Position numbers and translations under genes: made by a program | Part shown: positions 26,330 to 35,442 of the stretch, piece by piece | How the letters are laid out: the number at the start of each line of letters is the position of its first letter | How positions within the stretch are numbered: the first letter of the stretch is position 1 | Assembly: GCA_024696005.1 (NCBI GenBank) | Contig: JAILHF010000007.1 | Span: 106,816-170,815, forward strand | Direction of reading: 5' to 3' | Length of the DNA stretch: 64,000 nt | DNA from: Lachnospiraceae bacterium | GTDB lineage: Bacteria; Bacillota; Clostridia; Lachnospirales; Lachnospiraceae | The notes under the pieces: model-generated | Database searches by the model: none | What the model was told of the DNA's origin: nothing | What the model saw: the letters and a program-made list of their open reading frames with translations, nothing else

Positions 26330-26710
26330 TCATTCTTCTTTCCAGGAAGGATCACGGTCTCTCCAGATGATCCTTCCGAGCAGGCCCAGTGTGATCTCCT
26401 CAAAGCTGAGCAATACGGCATAGCTCAGAGGGAAGAACAAAAGCTTTGAAAGAAGCAGCTCGCTCCACATGTATTCGGACACTTCACAGACGCGAAGCGA
26501 TAAAAGGATGTTCACGGGGATCGTGGCGATCCCCGTGAGGACAAAGAGCCAGAGCCCCTCCTGCTTCCTGCTCAGAGAGGAGATGCTGATGCCCGCATAC
26601 AGCGCCGCAAGCGAAAGCAGGATCAGCGGCAGATTTTTCATGCAGGTCGACAGCAACAGCGCGACGACGGGGCAGATCAGAACCAGTTTATCGGTCAGTT
26701 TTTTCTTCAT
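26330..26710 (-). CDS. Small membrane protein, partner of M50-type protease
   Basis: This 126-residue protein has four predicted transmembrane segments (for example LVLICPVVALLLSTCM and LWLFVLTGIATIPVNILLSL). I recognise no family. The ATG at 26710 overlaps the stop of the upstream protease gene (26707), so the two are coupled and likely act together. The ribosome binding site lies inside the protease coding end (GATAGGAGTG). Confidence 0.65.
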   Translation of the reverse strand: MKKKLTDKLVLICPVVALLLSTCMKNLPLILLSLAALYAGISISSLSRKQEGLWLFVLTGIATIPVNILLSLRVCEVSEYMWSELLLSKLLFFPLSYAVLLSFEEITLGLLGRIIWRDRDPSWKEE

Positions 26711-27729
26711 GAGAACACTCCTATCCAGGAAACGATATCCAGCAGCAACAACACGGGAAATACCTTCTGCAGCAGGATGATGATGAAGCAGGCTGTCAGT
26801 TGCACATGCCCGCAAAGCCCTTCGTTTTTGAGCATCCTGCGGGCCCTTCTGCTCTGCGTCAGTTTATCCAGCTTTTCATAACCTTCCACGTTATCCAGGC
26901 CGATCAATGCCATCAGGATCTTGGATCCGTCGGTCCCTTTCATGGCGATCATGTTGATGACGCACATCACCAGGTTCACAGCTGCTGCAAGGGAAAGATA
27001 ATTCCCGATGCCCGGGAACACACCCGAAAGAATCAGCAGGAAACCTGCATACAGGATGTTTCCTTCCGTTCCGGCCGCATAGACCTGTATCCTCTTCATG
27101 CCGGATCTGATCCCGGACTGGTCCAGCAGGGTGTAAAAGCCGGGAAAGATGCCCAATGCGATGCCGTATTCAAACACCCTGCCGCCATATGCCCTGCAAG
27201 CCGCCGCATGGCTCATTTCGTGGATCGCACCGCCGCCCGCTATCCCGATCAGATAAAACAGGACGATCGAAACGATGCGGTTTTTGCGTAACAGCACTTC
27301 AATGAATGAGAGATCGCTGCACATCCAGAAACTCGTGTTACAAAAGACATATATCCCCGTGATCAGCACCGGCACGCAAAAGAAGAGCAGCAGAAAATTC
27401 AGCAGGCCGGCCAGAAGCTTCTTTGCCTTCGTGTCTTTCGTCCGGATCAGGGTTCTTTTGTACCCGTCCCGGCCGCGGGAGATCACACCGTGGTCGCAGC
27501 GGATCACGCCCAGCAGATCCAGCTCTTCGAGCAGTTCCCGTATCTCCGAGCGGCTCTTTCCACGATACAGAGAATACGGATCCGTCCTGCCGTCCAGCTT
27601 TTTCGCAAAGCGCATCTGCTCCACGCTGATCAGGCATCTGCTGTCGAGCACATAGTCCCTGACGTAATATGCATCCCGTCCCGGAATCTTCTTACACACG
27701 ATCCAGTTGGATAGAAAAGGATATCTCAT
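26707..27729 (-). CDS. M50/site-2-type membrane zinc protease with N-terminal winged-helix-like domain
   Basis: This 340-residue protein starts at the ATG at 27729 with AAAGGAGGT upstream. About 90 N-terminal residues are soluble and resemble a PqqD-like/winged-helix module (ISVEQMRFAKKLDGR and IRELLEELDLLGVIRC). A polytopic membrane domain follows with the metal motif GGGAIHEMSHAAACRAYGG (HExxH) and a likely third ligand Asp in MKGTDGSKILMAL. This combination is known from proteases in peptide-modification and export loci. No precursor peptide or radical SAM gene was found beside it. It is coupled to the small membrane gene downstream. Confidence 0.72.
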   Translation of the reverse strand: MRYPFLSNWIVCKKIPGRDAYYVRDYVLDSRCLISVEQMRFAKKLDGRTDPYSLYRGKSRSEIRELLEELDLLGVIRCDHGVISRGRDGYKRTLIRTKDTKAKKLLAGLLNFLLLFFCVPVLITGIYVFCNTSFWMCSDLSFIEVLLRKNRIVSIVLFYLIGIAGGGAIHEMSHAAACRAYGGRVFEYGIALGIFPGFYTLLDQSGIRSGMKRIQVYAAGTEGNILYAGFLLILSGVFPGIGNYLSLAAAVNLVMCVINMIAMKGTDGSKILMALIGLDNVEGYEKLDKLTQSRRARRMLKNEGLCGHVQLTACFIIILLQKVFPVLLLLDIVSWIGVFS

Positions 27730-27790
27730 TGTCGGCACCTCCTTTACAATAAGAATAACAAATAATGAGCGGGCGTTTTTTTCGGGAATA

Positions 27791-27820
27791 AAAAACGCTG
27801 CGGATGATACCGCAGCGTTT
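27791..27820 (-). terminator. Terminator of the kinase/TPR cluster
   Basis: An 11-bp perfect stem (AAACGCTGCGG 27793-27803, CCGCAGCGTTT 27810-27820) is followed on the minus strand by a run of Ts (complement of 27790-27795). It lies 28 bp past the last cluster gene and separates it from the protease gene. Confidence 0.88.
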
Positions 27821-27847
27821 CGAGGATACATGCTGTTTCGAATTTGC

Positions 27848-28882
27848 TCAGCTCAGATCCGGCCTCTCCGATACATACAGGTCTCTCTTGACCAGCGGCT
27901 TAAACTCCTGCGCGAACGGACGCAATACCGCGTATCTCTGCTCAATGGTCTTCGCATACTGTCTGTCCTGATTCAGGTCATAGGCTGCCTGATAGAACTT
28001 CAATGCGGCACTGATCGTATCCGGCTGCGCAAAGTTCTGGATATGCGCTTTTGCATCCAACGCGAGGGCTTTGCGATAGACAAAGAATCCGATCGAAGCC
28101 GAAGGCTGCTCCTGTGTCGTATTGCACAGGCCCTTATCGCAGATCCGGATGATGAAATCATAATCGTTGCTGTCATCAAGGATGTTCAGCAGGGTTACAC
28201 AGCACTGGGCACAGATGAGCCCGGATGCGGAATCCTTTTCGTCCGGATGCACCTCGAAAATGAATTTCTTCAGGGTACCGATCGCCTCTTCCCTGCGGTT
28301 ATGAAGGATGAGCAATTCGGCCTTCTGGTTATAGCCGTGTTCATCATAGGGAAGGATGCGAATGTATTCATCCGCAAGATCGATCGCTCTCTTGTACGTT
28401 TCTTCATCCAGCAGATCCGCCTTGGCTTTCGTCTTCAGGAAATCCACCGCATACAGGAACAGGCGGAATGACCAGCATTCCTTCGGGAGCTGCTCCGCCT
28501 TTTTCAGATACTCCTCACCGAGGTCGAACTGGTTGCTGTCCCCGCAGGCCTTGATCGCGTCACCCAGGATATCACAGTTAAAAGGCGCGGTCTTCAGCGC
28601 ATAATCACATACTTTCAGGGCAATGTCATAATCTCCCACCCGGAACAGATCCATGATCAGGTTATGAATGATGTCGCATTCACCCAGAACCCTGTTCTCC
28701 GGATTCGTGATATAGTCCACGATCGCTCTGCGTTCCCTTGCTCCATCGGGACGCATGTTCCGCTGAAGAAGGAAAATGGCATCATTGATCGAAGAGATAT
28801 ATATGCTGCCATCTCCGCTCTGACTGCCGGACATTTCCTTCATCTTAGCCAACGCTTCCGTCCATTTTCCATCCATGATCAT
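27848..28882 (-). CDS. TPR-like helical repeat protein, last gene of kinase cluster
   Basis: This 344-residue soluble protein is made of degenerate helical hairpins of TPR type, such as DYDIALKVCDYALKTAPFN, GEEYLKKAEQLP and REEAIGTLKKFIFEVHPD. It shares with its neighbour (28900-30027) the pattern IC.QCC..LL......NDYD, so the two are paralogues. AGGAGG precedes the first ATG by only three bases; a second ATG two codons later (28876) is spaced better. It is probably a scaffold or substrate for the kinase and phosphatase of the same cluster; this is inferred from context. No catalytic motif is seen. Confidence 0.6.
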   Translation of the reverse strand: MIMDGKWTEALAKMKEMSGSQSGDGSIYISSINDAIFLLQRNMRPDGARERRAIVDYITNPENRVLGECDIIHNLIMDLFRVGDYDIALKVCDYALKTAPFNCDILGDAIKACGDSNQFDLGEEYLKKAEQLPKECWSFRLFLYAVDFLKTKAKADLLDEETYKRAIDLADEYIRILPYDEHGYNQKAELLILHNRREEAIGTLKKFIFEVHPDEKDSASGLICAQCCVTLLNILDDSNDYDFIIRICDKGLCNTTQEQPSASIGFFVYRKALALDAKAHIQNFAQPDTISAALKFYQAAYDLNQDRQYAKTIEQRYAVLRPFAQEFKPLVKRDLYVSERPDLS

Positions 28883-28899
28883 GTTCCTCCTTTGATTTC

Positions 28900-30027
28900 T
28901 TATCCTAAATTCTCTTCCATTTTATTCTTTTTCAGATAATCTATGACTATTTCGAAGTTATTCTGTTTTATGCTTCTGGTGAACTGTTCGGCATATTCTT
29001 TCATAGAGATAAAATACCGAATGGAATCCGCATCATGATTGTTTTCCAGACCTCTCAAGGCGATCTTGATCATCATATCATAATCATTTTTTCTTTTCAA
29101 TTGTTCCAGCAGCATTATACAACACTGCGGACAGATCCTCATACTTTTGTAGTCATTTTCCGGATCGTTGGATTCCAGAATCCAGCTCCTGAGTTTTTCT
29201 TCTGCCTCATCATTCCTGCATTCCGAAAGCAGCAATTCCGCTTCCCACAGAAATCCTTTTTCCTCGAACTTAAACTGCTCCTGTCGTTCTCGGGCAATCT
29301 CATATGCAGATTTTAACAGGCCGTCTGCATTTTTAGGGGATGAATGGATCTTGTCTCTATACCACCTGAAGATCGCATCAAAGACATACGGATTCCAGTT
29401 TTTAAAACCGACTTTCTTTTCAAGATAATCTATGATGTCGTTAACATCATCCGCATATCCCCTCTCAATGCTGATCAGAATGCAATCAGCAAGCAGATCC
29501 GTGCATTCGGGATAGCATTCCAGACTGTAATGACAAAGACGAAGAGCGTTATCCTGATCATCCATGCCCATCAACAGCCTGATCAATCTATGCAGATCCT
29601 CGCTGTTACCGCGTATCCCTTTGCTAATCAGTTGATTTATTATCAAAGACCGATCAAAATAATCACGTGGTTTTCTTTTTTCAGCGATAAACCTGCTCGC
29701 AACTTTGATGCCCGTTATGAAACTCCAATTATCGGTTTCATTTGATGCAGTCGGATTACCCCGAAGCATGGTACCTTCCGGGTCATCCGGATTAGTCTGG
29801 TGTTCTTCTGCCTGCCTATTCGAGTCAATTTGGTAGGCCCGGAGCATGACGCCTTCCGAATCATCCGGATTTGTCTGGTGTTCTTCTGCCTGCCTATCCG
29901 AATCAGCTTGATAGCCCCAAAGCATAACACCTTCCGGATCAACCGGATTAATCCGCCTGCTGCTGCTTGTATTCTGCTGCTCCGCATTTTGCAGATCAAC
30001 ATACTGCTGTTCCGGATCCGATAACAT
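28900..30027 (-). CDS. TPR-like protein with tandem 26-residue N-terminal repeats
   Basis: This protein is 375 residues from the ATG at 30027; the frame opens directly at a TTG (30048) but neither start has a strong ribosome binding site. The N-terminus carries three tandem repeats with consensus NPDD.EGVMLR.YQ.DS.RQAEEHQ. The rest is TPR-like: DNALRLCHYSLECYPECTDL, then NDEAEEKLRSWILES and ICPQCCIMLLEQLKRKNDYD. It is a paralogue of the preceding entry in its C-terminal two thirds. The downstream half is richer in A and T than its neighbours. The repeats could be phosphorylation or docking sites for the adjacent kinase, which itself contains INPDDTRSFTL; this is speculative. Confidence 0.6.
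   Translation of the reverse strand: MLSDPEQQYVDLQNAEQQNTSSSRRINPVDPEGVMLWGYQADSDRQAEEHQTNPDDSEGVMLRAYQIDSNRQAEEHQTNPDDPEGTMLRGNPTASNETDNWSFITGIKVASRFIAEKRKPRDYFDRSLIINQLISKGIRGNSEDLHRLIRLLMGMDDQDNALRLCHYSLECYPECTDLLADCILISIERGYADDVNDIIDYLEKKVGFKNWNPYVFDAIFRWYRDKIHSSPKNADGLLKSAYEIARERQEQFKFEEKGFLWEAELLLSECRNDEAEEKLRSWILESNDPENDYKSMRICPQCCIMLLEQLKRKNDYDMMIKIALRGLENNHDADSIRYFISMKEYAEQFTRSIKQNNFEIVIDYLKKNKMEENLG
29766..29960. repeat. Tandem 78-bp repeat (about 2.4 units) inside coding region
   Basis: Units begin at 29766, 29844 and 29922 with a GCAT(G/A) start and a CCTTCCG core. The spacing is exactly 78 bp, so the frame is kept and each unit encodes 26 residues of the TPR-like protein. Confidence 0.8.
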
Positions 30028-30103
30028 TGCTTCCCAATAAGTCTCCAATCACAGAATAAATGATACACTGTTTCAACGCGCCCGGCGACAGATCTGTCAA
30101 GGA

Positions 30104-31672
30104 TCAATCCACCGGAAACATATCCTCTGCGTCCCGCTCACTTCGGATGAAGTGTTTGAATTCCTCGGGGCCCAAAAGAGCAAAGACCGTAAACATTGCA
30201 AGCTCAATATGAGGATTCCTGATGGGATCACAGCGCTGCACGCAGGCCCTCAAATGCTTTCCTTCCTCTCCAAGCAGCTCAAACATAACACGCGCATCCG
30301 CAAAGAACTCGTTCTCGTGATTCAGAAGTGTGCCACAGATCTTCAGAAGCCGTCTCGTTCCATGATCAGTCATGATCAAACAGATCTCCGACTTCCAATC
30401 CTTATCATAATTCCCGCTCATGATTGACGTGATCACACGGCGTTTATCCGCGCTCTCTGCTATCCTCTCGTTCAGGTAGCGGAACACTTCTTCCGGCAGT
30501 ACGAATTTGAGAAATTTCTCGTCACTTTCAAAATGTATCGTTGATACCCTCTCACGCAGAATATCCGTCTTTTCCTTTAGCGGCACACCCCTTCTGTCGG
30601 AAAGCTCGTCCGCCCAGCCGTACCCCTTCTCCCTGCTTCCTTCCAGCATGGATTTCAGGGAATACAGGGTAAAGCTCCGTGTATCGTCCGGATTAATGGG
30701 ATGTTCGGGAATCTTTGCCGTCAATTCTCGGACCTTTTCCATCATTTCTGCAGCCGACTGATAGCGCTCTTCCTTCTCCGTCATCTGGCTCTTTACGAGG
30801 ATCTCCCTCAGACCATCCAGAATACGCCTGGGCAGGTTCAGACAGTCTGTCTCCCTTTCCACCTGCCGTTCAACGTTCCGGGTCTTTTCAAACACGGCAT
30901 CTCCGACACAGAGATAAAACAGGATCTTTCCGACCGAGCACAGATCCGTTGCCACAGTCAGGGTCTCTCCTTCCCGCTGCATTTCAGGCGCCGCAAATCC
31001 CGGACTGTAATTCATCTTCCAGTCCGTCACATACTTGCCGTCCTTCATGGGAACCGCGCATCCGTAATCCGCCAGGAATGCCACGCAGTTCCTGCCCGAG
31101 GAACGCTCCATCCCTGCCCAGATCACGTTGTTACTGCTGATGTCCAGATGCAGATAGCCACGTTCGTGTACGGCGATCAATGCCGTCAGCAGGCTTTCCG
31201 TCACCCGCAGGGCATAATCCACCCTTGCAAGATCCGAAAATACGGGATCACGATCCTCTTCCTTTCCGGACCGCGGCAGGGGAGTCCGTTCCTTCCAGGA
31301 TTCCTGCAGCTCCGTCAACGAAATCATATCGTCACTGCGCCTTCTCATCACGGCATAACCGTCTCCGCACTCTGAAAAGGACAGGGCCTGGAACGAAGAC
31401 TCAGCCACCTTTCCGCCGATGATCCCCTCATTCAGGAACTGGCGCTTGTTGCGTTCGAAAAGATCCTCGCATCCTTTTGCGGCGCATACCCTGCCATCTT
31501 CATCACGCACGGCACCCATTGCGGGGAAATATTCTTTTATCACTGCCGGAACGGTCCCGTTTTCCGTTTCCGCCTCGTAGATCAAGGAAAAACCGCCTTC
31601 GGCGATCAGGCGCTTCACGACATATCTGTCCAGGATCACGGCTCCGGCTTCCAAGGGAACTCTCGTTGCCAT
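30104..31672 (-). CDS. Ser/Thr protein kinase with C-terminal helical extension
   Basis: This 522-residue cytoplasmic protein has a Hanks-type kinase domain at about residues 15-290. It shows the Gly-rich loop IAEGGFSLIYEA, the ATP Lys in AVIKEYFP, and a catalytic loop HLDISSNNVIW (HLD in place of HRD, about 176). The metal-binding motif is LADYGCA (DYG for DFG), and the APE equivalent is FAAPEM. All key residues are kept, so it should be active. About 230 residues of unrecognised helical sequence follow, joined by a linker with INPDDTRSF. There is no membrane segment or PASTA domain. Neighbours are a PP2C phosphatase and an AAA+ ATPase. ATG follows GGGAGGG. Confidence 0.88.
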   Translation of the reverse strand: MATRVPLEAGAVILDRYVVKRLIAEGGFSLIYEAETENGTVPAVIKEYFPAMGAVRDEDGRVCAAKGCEDLFERNKRQFLNEGIIGGKVAESSFQALSFSECGDGYAVMRRRSDDMISLTELQESWKERTPLPRSGKEEDRDPVFSDLARVDYALRVTESLLTALIAVHERGYLHLDISSNNVIWAGMERSSGRNCVAFLADYGCAVPMKDGKYVTDWKMNYSPGFAAPEMQREGETLTVATDLCSVGKILFYLCVGDAVFEKTRNVERQVERETDCLNLPRRILDGLREILVKSQMTEKEERYQSAAEMMEKVRELTAKIPEHPINPDDTRSFTLYSLKSMLEGSREKGYGWADELSDRRGVPLKEKTDILRERVSTIHFESDEKFLKFVLPEEVFRYLNERIAESADKRRVITSIMSGNYDKDWKSEICLIMTDHGTRRLLKICGTLLNHENEFFADARVMFELLGEEGKHLRACVQRCDPIRNPHIELAMFTVFALLGPEEFKHFIRSERDAEDMFPVD

Positions 31673-31700
31673 ATCACATCCCTCCCTGAAAAATAGTCTC

Positions 31701-33230
31701 TTACGTTGTCTTTTTTTTCTTGATCAGCGAACTGCAGGCGATCTCGTAGACCTCTGCAGGATCTCTCCTTTCCGGCCCCTTATAACCGTACACAACGGAC
31801 AGGAGCATGCTCTGCTCGATCAGATGCGGAGGATAGAACTCCGGCAAGCGCGCCTCAGCCAGGCAGTTTTCGGCCGCGTCGATCAGGTCCCGGATCCGGT
31901 CTTTCACAAGCTTTGCATCCGTGAGTTCATCCTGATCGTCTTCAAACCAGTACTGATTTGCCATCAACCAGAGCAGGAAGAGAATATCCGTCTTTTCGAC
32001 TTCGAGCTCTGCCTTCAGCAGTTCGCAGATCCGGTTGGTGGATGTCGAGTCCTTTGCTTTTCCGTTTTTCATCAGCACCGTCCCATCGGTTTTCATTTTC
32101 ATATGCGCCGTCTGATTCTTTAATTCGCCTTTCTCATCCAACACCGGATATTTCAATGCCTTCGCGCTGTTGTTTTCATCAGAAAGCGAAAAATCCCGGT
32201 TTTCATTCAGCAGAGCAGCCGCCAGCTTCTTGCAGCTTTTTTCCGAGATCACGCCGTCCTGATACAGTGCAGCTTTCGTGCTCTCATTTTCCGTCTTCTG
32301 CTTGAAGACCGCAGTTACATCCGCATAGAAACCTTTCGCGAATCTGTCGGGATCCTCATTCAAAAGCAGTTCCTGAATGAACACGGCCAGATTGCGGAAG
32401 ATGGTAAGTGCCGTCTTCGACGCAAGGTCCAGATACGGGCTTCTCTCCCCCAACCATTCCAGGAAGCACTCTTTCCGCCGGTCGTCGGGCCATTCGGCGA
32501 TCATTCCCGGCAGGCTTTTTTCGTTGCCGATCGTTCCGTTTACCGTCTTTTCATCATAGGAGGCTTTTTCCACGTTTCCATATCGGGAAACATACTGCGC
32601 TTTGATCTCCTGCACCTCTTTCCGACTCGAATCCGTCAGGAAGCCATATGCCTCGATCAGATCATGGGAGCGGTTATAGCGGAATCCTCCTTCCACATCA
32701 CATACCCGCAGCAGGAACCACTGCATTTCCTCAAGTGAAAAACCCAGGATGTGTCCCAGTTCAAGACTCTCATCCCTGCTCAGAAGCGACTTTCTGTCAG
32801 TATCGAGACGCAGGGCTGCACGGATCAATTCCCGGTCTCTCTCCGGATCGGCATCTTCCCTGCCTTTGGCAATGTCCGTCAACAGAGCTTCATACTCATT
32901 CAATTCCTCATATTTAAGCGAAAGGGCATGTTCGATGGTGATATCGGCAAACGTAACGGCATCACCGTTTCCCAAAGAGACCATAAAGCCTTTTTTCGGT
33001 GCTTTGGCATCGATGAGCTGTGTTTCACTAGCACGGCTCAGAAGCAGACGCATCAGGGCAAAACGGGCGGAAAAGACATACTCCTTCGCAATGCTTTGGA
33101 GTTTTTCCTTCCACAGCTCCGGTTCCTCTTTCTCCAGCGCTCTGTCCAGGCCTTTCCAGATCGCATCGCCATCCTGATCGACCAGTTCAAGGCAGTTTTC
33201 CGCATTTCCCAGGGTATATGTACTACTCAT
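31701..33230 (-). CDS. Uncharacterised large helical protein of the kinase cluster
   Basis: This 509-residue soluble protein has no signal peptide, membrane segment or metal-binding Cys set. It is predicted to be mostly helical and charged. A stretch near residues 165-205 (LGFSLEEMQWFLLRVCDVEG, then RSHDLIEAYGFLT) faintly resembles the region after the HTH in kinase-associated XRE-like proteins, such as the one at 55370. I cannot assign a family. It lies between the kinase and PP2C genes on the same strand with a clear GGAGG ahead of the ATG, so it is likely a dedicated component or substrate of that phospho-switch. Confidence 0.6.
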   Translation of the reverse strand: MSSTYTLGNAENCLELVDQDGDAIWKGLDRALEKEEPELWKEKLQSIAKEYVFSARFALMRLLLSRASETQLIDAKAPKKGFMVSLGNGDAVTFADITIEHALSLKYEELNEYEALLTDIAKGREDADPERDRELIRAALRLDTDRKSLLSRDESLELGHILGFSLEEMQWFLLRVCDVEGGFRYNRSHDLIEAYGFLTDSSRKEVQEIKAQYVSRYGNVEKASYDEKTVNGTIGNEKSLPGMIAEWPDDRRKECFLEWLGERSPYLDLASKTALTIFRNLAVFIQELLLNEDPDRFAKGFYADVTAVFKQKTENESTKAALYQDGVISEKSCKKLAAALLNENRDFSLSDENNSAKALKYPVLDEKGELKNQTAHMKMKTDGTVLMKNGKAKDSTSTNRICELLKAELEVEKTDILFLLWLMANQYWFEDDQDELTDAKLVKDRIRDLIDAAENCLAEARLPEFYPPHLIEQSMLLSVVYGYKGPERRDPAEVYEIACSSLIKKKKTT

Positions 33231-33292
33231 CTTATTCCTCCGATCTCCCGATCCGGTTCAGAGATTGCCGTCAGACAAATCCTTATCCCATT

Positions 33293-34021
33293 TCAGGCTG
33301 TTTGGTTTATGTCAACTATTATACAACTTGCGTCATCACTGTGTCCACAGGATTCCATATAACTGAACACCTCGTCAGGGCACACATTTTCCGTCAATAA
33401 TTGCATTGCATGTCCCTGTATGTTGCTTCCGCAGCACAATGGCGACGCCCCGTCCGAAAACAGCAGCACCCGCTCATAATCATCAATCCTGCCCGTTTTC
33501 AGCCTCAGATGATCGATCAGGTCATTCGAAGTGGTCAGCCAGGTATATTGCCTCGTGAGCCCGTTCTCCGGCTTGCTGATCATCCCGATCTTCCCGTCTC
33601 GTCGTTTGACCAGGATCCCGCCGTCTCCGAGATGAATCGTCAGGTACGTCCCTTCGAGCAGATCCATCACGAAAATGACCAACGTGGATGAAAACTCGCC
33701 CGCATCCGCTTCATGCTGCGCCGAAAGCTCCGTCAGCCGCTCGCGGATGGTCCTGGCCAGTTCGTAGCGGATCTCGTCCCTGTACGGATGAGTGATGATC
33801 GTCTCAAGGGTCTTTTCACGGATGTATTCAAATATGCTCTTCATCACCTCTTTCCCGCCGATGTGGCTGTACATTTTTCCGGACTGGCCGTCCGCCACGC
33901 CGTAGAAATCCAGGCTGCCTTCTTTCAGGTGCACGACGCTATCCTGGCACTGCTCTCCTCTGCTTTTGTGCTCCTCACCGGCTGCGACGTACCACTCTGC
34001 CTTGCTGAAATACTCTCTCAT
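33293..34021 (-). CDS. PP2C-family protein phosphatase
   Basis: This 242-residue phosphatase of the metal-dependent PPM/PP2C family keeps the acidic metal-binding residues: EQCQDS, FYGVADGQSG, LTIHLGDGGI, VLLFSDGAS and HSDDASCIIVD. It is close to the minimal size for the fold and is cytoplasmic. The kinase is two genes downstream, so it is the natural partner that reverses kinase action. The ATG follows AAAGGATG, a modest ribosome binding site, 42 bp after the AAA+ gene stop. Confidence 0.88.
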   Translation of the reverse strand: MREYFSKAEWYVAAGEEHKSRGEQCQDSVVHLKEGSLDFYGVADGQSGKMYSHIGGKEVMKSIFEYIREKTLETIITHPYRDEIRYELARTIRERLTELSAQHEADAGEFSSTLVIFVMDLLEGTYLTIHLGDGGILVKRRDGKIGMISKPENGLTRQYTWLTTSNDLIDHLRLKTGRIDDYERVLLFSDGASPLCCGSNIQGHAMQLLTENVCPDEVFSYMESCGHSDDASCIIVDINQTA

Positions 34022-34062
34022 TCTTCATCCTTTCTTTGCATGGGGAAAGGGGGCATGGCCAT

Positions 34063-35349
34063 TCATGCCCCGAATCCTATCCTTCTTGCTTCCGTTCCCA
34101 TGATCGAGTTTACGGCCTGTCCGAACATCTCGTCCGTCACCTCCACGGGGCCGTCCGTATCCTGCTCCAGCACACGGTTCAGCACATCCTGAAGAACGTG
34201 CTCGATCATCTGCTGGTGCTTGCGGATCGAGGTGACATTGCGGTCGACCAGCTTGTCGATCGCCTTGTTCATGCAGTCATAATTGAACACGACCGGACGG
34301 TAGATCTTATTGCTGAGTTCCTTATCAACATACTTCTTTGCAATCGATTTGATCCGCTCCGCATCGGCGTTGGGGAAACGGATCACCGTGCAGCGGTCCG
34401 CCAGTATGGGGTTCACCTTGCTCAGGTCATTGGCTGTAAACAGCATCGGGCAATGCTCCAGGCCCACAAGCGAGCACTCGAGGAAATTGTCGTAGATGTC
34501 CGAATTCGAGCTGTCGGTGATCGACAGGAGCTCATCATCAACGCTTGCCCGGTTGCGACCGTGTGTCACCTTGTCGATCTCGTCAAAGACATACACCACG
34601 AGCAGGGAATGGTTCGTCAGCCTTGCCTTCGCAATGCAGCCCGCGTCTGCCGATTGATAGGTGCCGCAATCGCCCGTCATGCCGTGCCCGCCGTCCTCCT
34701 GGGGCACCTTGATGACCTTGACGGGGATCTGCAGGGCCGCTTCGAAGAGCATGCGCACCGCCGTGGTCTTGCCGCAGCCCTTGTCGCCGACAAAGATGAC
34801 GGGCCTCATGTAGCCGGTCTCGACATAGTTCACGATCATCGGGACGATCTGGCGGACGATCTCGACGGGGATGTCGTTTTCTTCGCAAAAGCTCCTCAGT
34901 CTCCTGTAGAGCTCCCTGGGCTCGAGACCCTCACGGAAGAAGGAAGGCACGTTCAGCCGCATCTTCCGAAGCTCCTTTAAGTAGCGCAGCTGCTTGCGGT
35001 CTACGTTATGAGACGATCCGGGCATATTCATCTGTACCTCCAGCTGTCGGAGCAGCTGAAGCCCCTCCTTCGGAAGGCCGCTGACCTCCCTGTCAAACCA
35101 CTTTTCACTGCGGCCGGACGGAAGCCCGGACGGGACAACTTCCTTTCCTCCGCGGGTAAAGGAGCGCCTGGGAGCAGCACTCTTTTTGGAGCTGCCGGAC
35201 GGGACCTTGACCGGAGAAGTACTCTTCTCTCCGGTGTCCCCGAAACCCTCAAGCGATACTGCGCCCTTCTCCACGGCTCTCAACAGCGCATCGATCTCAC
35301 TGTCACTGAGTGTCATGAGCAAGTCCATCAATTCATCCTTTTCCGTCAT
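34063..35349 (-). CDS. AAA+ ATPase of the kinase cluster
   Basis: This protein is 428 residues from the ATG at 35349. An ATG at 35364 overlaps the GGAGGG ribosome binding site and was rejected. The first 100 residues are acidic, then Ser/Lys-rich and likely disordered. The AAA+ core begins near residue 160, with Walker A FVGDKGCGKTTAVRM (about 190), Walker B VVYVFDEIDKV, sensor 1 MLFTAND and an Arg-finger-like LADRCTVIRFP. A helical lid follows. Which AAA+ clade it belongs to is unclear; it looks like a Lon/FtsH-type single-ring module without a protease domain. It may remodel the TPR partners under kinase/phosphatase control. Confidence 0.82.
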   Translation of the reverse strand: MTEKDELMDLLMTLSDSEIDALLRAVEKGAVSLEGFGDTGEKSTSPVKVPSGSSKKSAAPRRSFTRGGKEVVPSGLPSGRSEKWFDREVSGLPKEGLQLLRQLEVQMNMPGSSHNVDRKQLRYLKELRKMRLNVPSFFREGLEPRELYRRLRSFCEENDIPVEIVRQIVPMIVNYVETGYMRPVIFVGDKGCGKTTAVRMLFEAALQIPVKVIKVPQEDGGHGMTGDCGTYQSADAGCIAKARLTNHSLLVVYVFDEIDKVTHGRNRASVDDELLSITDSSNSDIYDNFLECSLVGLEHCPMLFTANDLSKVNPILADRCTVIRFPNADAERIKSIAKKYVDKELSNKIYRPVVFNYDCMNKAIDKLVDRNVTSIRKHQQMIEHVLQDVLNRVLEQDTDGPVEVTDEMFGQAVNSIMGTEARRIGFGA

Positions 35350-35442
35350 GTTCCTACCCTCCATCTGCCTGCAGTTCCTGACCCGGTTCCGGCCGGGCGC
35401 ATTCCCGCATGGGGAATGCGATCAGCCGGCAAGCCCGGTCCC

